Assembly: GCA_016784195.1 (NCBI GenBank)
Contig: JADHVE010000003.1
Coordinates: forward strand, 1 to 37,871
Direction of reading: 5' to 3'
DNA length: 37,871 nucleotides
Source of the DNA: Candidatus Woesearchaeota archaeon
Lineage (GTDB): Archaea; Nanobdellota; Nanobdellia; Woesearchaeales; GW2011-AR4
Both the position numbers and the translations under genes were made by a program. Shown piece after piece: positions 32,310 to 37,871 of the stretch (position 1 is its first letter; each line of letters begins with the position of its first letter). The notes beneath the pieces were generated by a model. The model was not told the DNA's origin. It saw only the letters and a list, made by a program, of their open reading frames with translations, and ran no database searches.

Positions 32310-32402
32310 TATAACCCTCGCATTGATTAATCGAACATGATTATGCGTTTGGTATATTCAACGAACTAAACAAAATGTTCGGATATTTAGTTCGTTCGCT
32401 AC
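32310..32402 (+). repeat. 93-nt double-hairpin element, copy 3
   Basis: Stem 1 is partly decayed: 10 of 14 pairs remain, including CGCAT/ATGCG where copies 1 and 2 have CACAT/ATGTG, a two-sided change. The loop is 19 nt. Stem 2 is a perfect 10 bp (32361-32370 with 32386-32395) with a 15-nt loop. The loops pair through CGAACAT (32332-32338) and ATGTTCG (32375-32381), all Watson-Crick. It lies 3 nt beyond the stop codon of the DUF371 gene. Confidence 0.85.
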
Positions 32403-32405
32403 AAT

Positions 32406-32822
32406 TTATTGCTTAATTTCAATACTGATCTCTTGTGAAGAATTCCTTAAGATTTCAGTAAACTCCTTGCATAACTCCCAAGCACCCTTGTCAGCCCTAA
32501 CGCCAAAAGTCCTCTCATCCCTAAAATCACTTTTCCTGATAACCATCTCTCTGTCAGAATTAAACTCAGGATTAATCTCCGCAACAATCTCTTCTTTTAT
32601 TATTTTATTATTTACTTTATCTTTCAATCCAATAATAATCTCTATCTTATTATTTTTTAATGATTTAATAAATTTTTTTAATTGAATCAAAAAAAAATCA
32701 GCATTAACCCCTATAATACAATCCCCCCTTAAACTTAAATTCTTATCTTTAGTAAATTCTAATGTAGTCTTATGTTTTGCAGTTATATTCGGATGTCCAT
32801 AAGCCTTAAATTTATATTGCAT
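32406..32822 (-). CDS. DUF371 family protein
   Basis: 138 residues, single domain. 'YKFKAYGHPNITAKHKTTLE' followed by 'FTKDKNLSLRGDCIIGVNAD' is the signature of the archaeal DUF371 family (K.yGH.ni...HktTlEfT.e..lt.rGDCIiGv.ad). 'IRKSDFRDERTFGVRADKGA' follows later, with the characteristic R-T-(F/L)-x-x-x-A-D-K-A/G. Function unknown; conserved in archaea. Repeat copy 3 begins right after the stop. Confidence 0.9.
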   Translation of the reverse strand: MQYKFKAYGHPNITAKHKTTLEFTKDKNLSLRGDCIIGVNADFFLIQLKKFIKSLKNNKIEIIIGLKDKVNNKIIKEEIVAEINPEFNSDREMVIRKSDFRDERTFGVRADKGAWELCKEFTEILRNSSQEISIEIKQ

Positions 32823-32909
32823 TTTATTATTTGATTCCTAAATCCTAGATTGAAACTAACCAAGTTTACTTAACCTGGAATATAAAAATTAAAAAGAATG
32901 ATTAACTTT

Positions 32910-33155
32910 CTACCTCAGCATATCCTCTATAGGCCTATCTGATTTTTTAGCAGTTTTAGCAGATTTCTGAGCTTCTTTAGCAACCTTCTCCAAATCTACC
33001 CCTAGTTCATTTAAGCCCTTGATATGCATCTGCATCAATTGCTCTACTATCTGGAGTATCTTCATCATTTCTTCTCTTTCCTTAGCCAGTGTTGTCAGAG
33101 CACCTTTATGAAATCCAACTTGTTCATCCTTATTAACATCCTGTTTTTTTGTCAT
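32910..33155 (-). CDS. Small helical conserved hypothetical protein
   Basis: 81 residues. A central amphipathic helix or coiled coil ('REEMMKILQIVEQLMQMHIK') is flanked by 'GFHKGALTTLAKE' and a Lys/Ala-rich tail ('AKEAQKSAKTAKKSDRP'). There is no cysteine, signal or membrane segment. I recognise the general look of a small conserved protein of DPANN archaea but no named family. It is divergent from the ligase at 33241. Confidence 0.65.
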   Translation of the reverse strand: MTKKQDVNKDEQVGFHKGALTTLAKEREEMMKILQIVEQLMQMHIKGLNELGVDLEKVAKEAQKSAKTAKKSDRPIEDMLR

Positions 33156-33210
33156 ATTATCACCATTTAATCCGATATGTGTATATTATTGTTACTTGTT
33201 TTTAAATATT

Positions 33211-33219
33211 TTTATAAAT
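33211..33219 (+). promoter_or_regulatory. TATA box of the asparagine-synthase-like gene
   Basis: TTTATAAAT, centred 26 nt before ATG 33241. A leaderless mRNA is implied and the TTG at 33235 is excluded. Confidence 0.5.
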
Positions 33220-33240
33220 AAACAATAAGTTCCATTGATA

Positions 33241-34146
33241 ATGGAAGAAATTTTCATAAAAAACAATAATCTGATAGAAGAGCCTGAATGGAAAGCCCTA
33301 ATCAAGAATATCGAAACAAACTTCAATAACTTAGAAACCAACAAACAAAGGGCAAAAAGAAAGCTAAAAGATTCATTAATAAATTCAATAAAAAACAGAA
33401 CCAGAGATATAGGCAATTTTGGAATCTTATTCTCAGGAGGCATTGACTCAACCTTGATAGCATTTATCTGTAAAAGCCTGAAAAAGAATTTCACCTGCTA
33501 CACTGTAGGCTTGGAAAACTCCAAAGATATAGAGGCAGCAAAAACAGTAGCCGATTTTTATAATCTTAATCTTAAATATAAAACCCTCGCTTTAGATGAA
33601 TTTGAAAATATTGTAAAAGAAACAGCACCAATATTAAATGAAAATGATGTAATGAAAGTATCTGTTGGCTCTGTTTTGTATGCAGCATCAAAATTAGCAT
33701 TAAAAGATAACATCCATACTTTATTCACAGGCCTTGGCTCTGAAGAGTTATTTGCAGGCTACCAAAGGCATGAAGAATCCTTAAAAGAAAATAACTTTGA
33801 AAACCTCCACAAAGAATGCTGGAACGGCTTAAAAAAAATGCACGAAAGAGACTTAAAAAGAGACTTTTTAATCAGCAAAAAACTAAACATAACTCTTCTA
33901 ACGCCTTTTCTGGATATAGATTTAATAAAAACAGCAATGTCAATACATCCGATGTATAAAATAGACAAAACCAATAAAAAAATAATCCTTAGGGAAGCAG
34001 CAGAAGAGCTTGGCTTAAAAAAAAGCTTTGCCCAAAGAGAAAAAAAAGCAGCGCAATACGGTTCAAACTTCATAAAAGGCCTAGATAAATTAGCTAAAAA
34101 ATACAATTTTGAATTTAAAAAGGATTATTTGCAAAGTTTGATTTGA
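33241..34146 (+). CDS. Asparagine synthase-like PP-loop ligase (no glutaminase domain)
   Basis: 301 residues. The ATP pyrophosphatase domain has the PP-loop 'GILFSGGIDSTLIAFI' (about 61-76), 'FTGLGSEELFAGYQRH' and 'TPFLDIDLIKTAMSIHPMYK', all typical of the asparagine synthetase B synthase domain. The N-terminal glutamine-hydrolysing domain is absent; only about 45 residues precede the domain. Such stand-alone versions would use free ammonia or act on another substrate. The acceptor (aspartate or otherwise) cannot be told from the sequence. Confidence 0.85.
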   Translation: MEEIFIKNNNLIEEPEWKALIKNIETNFNNLETNKQRAKRKLKDSLINSIKNRTRDIGNFGILFSGGIDSTLIAFICKSLKKNFTCYTVGLENSKDIEAAKTVADFYNLNLKYKTLALDEFENIVKETAPILNENDVMKVSVGSVLYAASKLALKDNIHTLFTGLGSEELFAGYQRHEESLKENNFENLHKECWNGLKKMHERDLKRDFLISKKLNITLLTPFLDIDLIKTAMSIHPMYKIDKTNKKIILREAAEELGLKKSFAQREKKAAQYGSNFIKGLDKLAKKYNFEFKKDYLQSLI

Positions 34147-34270
34147 TCACATTTTTTTAATTATTCAGTATAAATTTTTAATTGATGATTTATAAAATTG
34201 ATTTTTATTAGTAGAAATAAGATCTTTATCGAATTTTTTAATGATAAACTCAGGGGGATATAAACTAATT
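34147..34270. other. Convergent gap between ligase and DRG GTPase genes
   Basis: 124 nt, AT-rich, with T-runs on both strands (for example AATTTTTTAA near 34220). No gene or distinct hairpin seen. Confidence 0.3.
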
Positions 34271-35437
34271 TTAATTCATATGAAGCTCCAGAACATCTCC
34301 ATCTAAAAGCATTTTATCCATTTTCCTGAACAGCTGCCCGCCAAACTTAGAGCTTTTTCCCCAGACCCTAGCAAACTTAAACTTATCCACAAAATCCTTG
34401 TGCAGTTTCATACAGACATCTCTTATTGTACATCCTTTAAACATTATCAACGGCTCTTCCATATCGGCCTTGTTATTCACTTCTTTCAAAAATATCTTTA
34501 TAATCTCTAACTTATCATATATAGCCTTTTTTAACTCTTCCATGCCCTGCTTTTTTTCTGCAGACACTATCAAATCAGGCTTTATCTCTTTAGATATCTC
34601 ATCTAGTCTTTCTTTACTGACCATATCTGCTTTTGTAATGATTGTCAAAGCTTTTGTGTATTTTTTATCCCCTTCAATAATATCAATAAGCTGATCAGCA
34701 TCAATATCCGTCCTTATAAGAATCTCAGCATTATTTAACTTCATCTCCCTTGCAATACCCTCAATAGTCTTTTTGTCAGTCTTAGTCAGCCTTACAGTTG
34801 TCCCTACAATAACCCCTCCACGCTCTTTCTTGGTTATATTTACATCAGGCTTTTTTTGGTTAACTCTAATCCCAGTTTCATATACCTCTCTAAGTATCGC
34901 ATTGTAATGCTCTGGTTTAAGTGCTTCAACTAAAATCAATATCAGTTCAGAATTCCTTAAGATCCCTAAGATCTCCTTGCCTCTTCCTCTTCCGGAAGCA
35001 GCCCCTGAAACAATACCTGGCACATCAATTATCTGTATTTTTGCATGTTTATACTCCATCAGGCCGGGAATTGCTCTCAGCGTTGTAAAAGAATATTCAC
35101 CTATATCTGATTTTGCATTTGTAATCTTATTTAGCAGCGTAGATTTGCCAACAGAAGGGAATCCCAGCAGAACAACAGTCCCGTCACCTGTTTTCCTAAC
35201 AGCAAATCTATCATCCCCCTTACCCTTGCCGACAGATGACCTTTGCAGCGCCCTTTCCTTAAGAACAGCCAGCTTCGCTTTAAGCAGCCCAACAGCATGC
35301 TGTGTTTTCTTGTTGTATTTAGTTTTACTTATCTCTCCTTCTAGGTCTTTTATCTTTTCATGAATACTTAGCTCTTTTCTTTCAGTAACTTCTGCTGTTT
35401 TTCTCTTTCCTATATTAATTCCTTTCTTCCCAGCCAT
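34271..35437 (-). CDS. DRG/Obg-family GTPase with TGS domain
   Basis: 388 residues. G1 is GFPSVGKST, G3 is DVPG in 'IQIIDVPGIVSGAASGRGRG', and G4 is TKAD in 'LTIITKADMVS'. The helical insertion 'NAILREVYETGIRVNQKKPD' is typical of DRG proteins. The C-terminal TGS domain ends 'FKFARVWGKSSKFGGQ'. DRG proteins associate with ribosomes. The N-terminus carries about 25 extra basic residues before the usual 'IHEKIKDLEGEISKTKYNKK' start. An internal start is not evident, so the extension may be real. Confidence 0.92.
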   Translation of the reverse strand: MAGKKGINIGKRKTAEVTERKELSIHEKIKDLEGEISKTKYNKKTQHAVGLLKAKLAVLKERALQRSSVGKGKGDDRFAVRKTGDGTVVLLGFPSVGKSTLLNKITNAKSDIGEYSFTTLRAIPGLMEYKHAKIQIIDVPGIVSGAASGRGRGKEILGILRNSELILILVEALKPEHYNAILREVYETGIRVNQKKPDVNITKKERGGVIVGTTVRLTKTDKKTIEGIAREMKLNNAEILIRTDIDADQLIDIIEGDKKYTKALTIITKADMVSKERLDEISKEIKPDLIVSAEKKQGMEELKKAIYDKLEIIKIFLKEVNNKADMEEPLIMFKGCTIRDVCMKLHKDFVDKFKFARVWGKSSKFGGQLFRKMDKMLLDGDVLELHMN

Positions 35438-35491
35438 ATTCTATTTAGAATTACAGAAGCTATAAATACATTTCTTTTTGAAGTTTTGAAT

Positions 35492-37765
35492 CTAAGAACT
35501 CAGCCTGGAATAGACATCCATAAACTCATCATAAATATCTTTTTTCTCTTCATAAGGCAGTTTAGTGTATAACTCCCTTGTCTTCGGATATAATCCTTTA
35601 GCAGCATCCATTTTGCCTTCATTCATCAAGCTTTTTATCTTCAATAACATATTATGGCATTTTACAAACTTTCTGCTTTTTCCTTCTATCCTCTTTTTCA
35701 ACATAACCTTTTCTTTAGGCTTTTTCACATGCTCTTCTTTTCCCCTATTCCCCTCACCTTTTCTTTGCTTCTCTGACCTCAATTTTTCAATCTCTTTTTT
35801 TCTCCTATATTCCTCTTTTTGCCTTATTCTGTCTTCTTCAACCTTTTTCATTTCACTTTCTCTCTGTTCCCTCAACCTCTCTTTTTCCCTTAACTTCTCT
35901 TCTTTCAGCCTCCCCTCTTCAATTTTTCTCTGCCTTTTCTCTTCTTCAGCCCTTTTGATTTCAAGCTCTTTTTTCTTTATCACATTCTCCCTTAACTTCT
36001 CTAACTTCGCTTTTTCTCTTTTTGTCTTATACAACCCAGCACTATACAAAAAATCAATTGTCTTTTTCTTTACTATTTTCTTAATCAATTTTTTCTTTAG
36101 TTCCCTAACCTTTTCTCTTTCCAACTGCTCTTTTTTTCTCCTCTTCCTTTCACTTTCTCTCTGTTCCTTCAACATCTCTTTTTCCCTTAACTTCTCTTCT
36201 TTCAGCCTCCCCTCTTCAATTTTTCTCTGCCTTTTCTCTTCTTCAGCCCTTTTGATTTCAAGCTCTTTTTTCCTCATCACATCTTCCTTTAGCTTCTCCA
36301 ACTTTACTTTCTCAAGCTCTTTATTTCTCCTAGATTCCTCTTTCTGTCTTATTCTGTATTCCTCCACATTCTTCCTTTCATTTTCCTTCTCTTTCCTTAG
36401 TCTCTCTTTCTTAGCTTCCCTCTCTTTTCTTTTCTCTTCCTCCTGTTTTCTTTCTCTTGACCTTTCAATCTCTATTCTTAACTTTAAAAATTCTTTTTCC
36501 CTCTCTTCAACCTTCCTCAAACTCTCTAGTTTCTTCCTCTCGTCCTCTTTCCTTCTCTTTTCATTCCCTCTTTCTTTTTCTCTCTTCCTTCTTTTTTCCA
36601 ACCTCTTCTTTTTTGATTCTCTGCCTCTAGCCCTGTAGATTCTAAGAATCCCGTTCACTCTATCTTTCCCTTTAGCTTTAACTTCTTTTAATTCTACTGC
36701 AGGAACTCTGCCAGTTATCCTCGCAAAGCCTCCTGTAAGTTTATGGTAGACATAAGCCCCAAAAGAAAATAAAACAAATATCAGCGCTAAAGAAATGGTC
36801 CAGCAAAGCACATCATTGCTGCAAAACCCTGCAATCTTAAACTCCTTATCAGCTTTTGCATTAACAACCTCAAATAAGTAACTTGAAGTTCCGACTGAGC
36901 TGCCATATTCTGCATGTACAACAAAAATATAATCCTTAGCCCTTAAGTTTAAAGGAATCTTTAAAGTCTTAAAAAAAGAAGCCTGAGTTTTTACAACAAC
37001 ACTCTCTGTTTCTGTTATAATTGTATTCCCTTCCAGATCCCTGACAAAATAATTCATCTCAACATTTACTGGCTCTATACCTTCAAGGTTAAATAGCCTC
37101 ACTTCAATATTAGCCTCCTGGCCTTGCGGAATTCTCCCCTCTTTTGAATTAGGATTAAGGTTTATATCAAACAAAACAGTCTTACTTTCAATCTCAACAA
37201 TAACTGGAATCTTCCTCAATAGACCATTAGAATAAACAATTAATTTACCAATATAAACTCCCGGGGCCTGCTCAATTTCTTGGTCCTTTAAAACAGAATT
37301 AAAATTTAGATTAATACTCTTTGTTTGCCCAGGTTTTATACTGAAAAATGGGTCCTTCACATCAACCATATCCAAGCCTTCTGCCTTAATCTCAAAACTG
37401 CTTTCATCCTCACCAGTATTCATCACTCTTATCTGCTTGTCAATGAACCCTCCTTGTTTAATCAAAACCTTGATCAATGTCTGATCGACCTCAAACTTGG
37501 GTTCGTTCTCTTTGATTTCCTCAGACAAAAACCCAACCCTGTTTTGCACAAGGAAAAATAGGCTGCCGGCTATAATCAAAAAAATCAGCAAAACAATAAA
37601 GAACAAAAACTGATTTGGCTTTTGAACAAATTTTCCCCTTTTTTTATTATTAAACTGCTCAGTACCTAAATAAACAGACTTTATCTTGCCACCATTTCCC
37701 CTAACCTTAGGGTAATTATCAGGCTTGGACCTTTCGTTTTTAGTGGTGTACCTCTTATAAGCCAA
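35492..37765 (-). CDS. Large membrane protein: Ig-like domains and long charged coiled coil
   Basis: 757 residues from TTG 37765, chosen because GAGGGTGAT (37770-37778) precedes it by 4 nt; TTG 37780 is the alternative. Order: a basic N-terminus, membrane segment 1 (about 50-72), two beta-sandwich domains facing outward (about 85-310; 'KQIRVMNTGEDESSFEI' and 'QEANIEVRLFNLEGIEPV'), membrane segment 2 (about 320-342), then about 340 residues of Arg/Lys/Glu-rich coiled coil inside, and a C-terminal helical domain ('MNEGKMDAAKGLYPKTRELY'). The coiled coil contains a 99-residue tandem duplication. A link between envelope and cytoplasm is plausible; no function is known to me. Confidence 0.75.
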   Translation of the reverse strand: MAYKRYTTKNERSKPDNYPKVRGNGGKIKSVYLGTEQFNNKKRGKFVQKPNQFLFFIVLLIFLIIAGSLFFLVQNRVGFLSEEIKENEPKFEVDQTLIKVLIKQGGFIDKQIRVMNTGEDESSFEIKAEGLDMVDVKDPFFSIKPGQTKSINLNFNSVLKDQEIEQAPGVYIGKLIVYSNGLLRKIPVIVEIESKTVLFDINLNPNSKEGRIPQGQEANIEVRLFNLEGIEPVNVEMNYFVRDLEGNTIITETESVVVKTQASFFKTLKIPLNLRAKDYIFVVHAEYGSSVGTSSYLFEVVNAKADKEFKIAGFCSNDVLCWTISLALIFVLFSFGAYVYHKLTGGFARITGRVPAVELKEVKAKGKDRVNGILRIYRARGRESKKKRLEKRRKREKERGNEKRRKEDERKKLESLRKVEEREKEFLKLRIEIERSRERKQEEEKRKEREAKKERLRKEKENERKNVEEYRIRQKEESRRNKELEKVKLEKLKEDVMRKKELEIKRAEEEKRQRKIEEGRLKEEKLREKEMLKEQRESERKRRKKEQLEREKVRELKKKLIKKIVKKKTIDFLYSAGLYKTKREKAKLEKLRENVIKKKELEIKRAEEEKRQRKIEEGRLKEEKLREKERLREQRESEMKKVEEDRIRQKEEYRRKKEIEKLRSEKQRKGEGNRGKEEHVKKPKEKVMLKKRIEGKSRKFVKCHNMLLKIKSLMNEGKMDAAKGLYPKTRELYTKLPYEEKKDIYDEFMDVYSRLSS
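35854..36278. repeat. Intragenic tandem duplication, 297-nt period
   Basis: Bases 35854-35981 recur at 36151-36278, nearly identical over about 128 nt (encoding KKELEIKRAEEEKRQRKIEE and flanks), with a period of exactly 297 nt (99 codons). Between the conserved parts the copies diverge. Confidence 0.8.
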
Positions 37766-37769
37766 TAAT

Positions 37770-37778
37770 ATCACCCTC
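37770..37778 (-). promoter_or_regulatory. Ribosome binding site of the large membrane protein
   Basis: GAGGGTGAT on the minus strand, containing GGTGAT, 4 nt before TTG 37765. A G-rich GGGGTGG also occurs further up (about 37834-37840) and could belong to an alternative start or an earlier gene. Confidence 0.4.
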
Positions 37779-37871
37779 AATACTACTCCAAGAATACAAA
37801 TAACTTAAATAAACATTAAAATACAAAACTACCACCCCTTTTTTTGTAGTGTAACCACCACAAATAACTTT

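Noticed and set aside
26476..32402. CRISPR or self-cleaving ribozyme reading of the repeats
   Set aside because: Three copies kilobases apart without spacers are not a CRISPR array. The hammerhead core (CUGAUGA, GAAA) is absent.
35565..36638. 357-codon open frame opposite the coiled-coil region
   Set aside because: It is Ser/Phe/Leu-rich, the expected antisense shadow of Lys/Glu/Arg codons.

Overview
This window looks like part of the chromosome of a small-genome archaeon, most likely a DPANN lineage of the Woesearchaeota/Pacearchaeota kind. That is an inference from gene content and style, not from a marker search. The DNA is AT-rich and compact, with short gaps and several overlapping gene ends. 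Many genes have a TATA box about 26 nt before the start codon, which implies leaderless mRNAs. Archaeal information genes are present: the wyosine radical-SAM enzyme Taw1, TFS, aEF1B, aIF5B, Trm1, the archaeal CCA-adding enzyme, a DRG GTPase, NMD3, RtcA and an S26B signal peptidase. They sit beside a bacterial-type gyrA, a known acquisition in such archaea.

Layout. 1-777: the end of a secreted C25-peptidase-like protein closing in an Ig-like domain and a six-cysteine tail with defensin (CS-alpha-beta) spacing. 900-9201: a small conserved protein, Taw1, a phosphoesterase, a diadenylate-cyclase-like protein, a MoxR/von Willebrand A pair, a DedA-type membrane protein, a sugar-1-phosphate nucleotidyltransferase and the CCA enzyme. 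9362-13655: a cation/proton antiporter, gyrA, a tiny zinc ribbon and a DUF167 protein. 13713-21435: a receiver-like protein with an apparent CTG start, TFS plus a relic of a second TFS 3' end, signal peptidase, a zinc-finger-less NMD3 core, a DUF460 RNase H-like protein, a riboflavin kinase with an N-terminal winged helix, lumazine synthase, a membrane-anchored tandem-repeat protein, a PPC-domain protein and a membrane-bound winged-helix protein. 21643-23623: a candidate small RNA, then a secreted coiled-coil protein coupled to a lipoprotein. 23720-28895: RNA and translation genes.

28885-32402 is the most unusual part. It encodes a RelA-like nucleotidyltransferase-domain protein, an unknown 123-residue protein and a SpoT-like HD hydrolase. 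Together these resemble an RSH alarmone enzyme split into separate genes. Three 93-nt copies of an undescribed intergenic element (26476, 30199, 32310) lie in and around this stretch. Each copy folds into two hairpins with constant loop sizes (19 and 15 nt), and the two loops are complementary. Two-sided base changes among the copies preserve both a stem pair and a loop-loop pair, so the element appears selected as a folded RNA or single-stranded DNA.

32406-37765: a DUF371 protein, a small coiled-coil protein, an asparagine-synthase-like ligase, a DRG-family GTPase and a large membrane protein with Ig-like domains and a long charged coiled coil that contains a 99-residue duplication. I see no tRNA, rRNA, CRISPR array or transposase.
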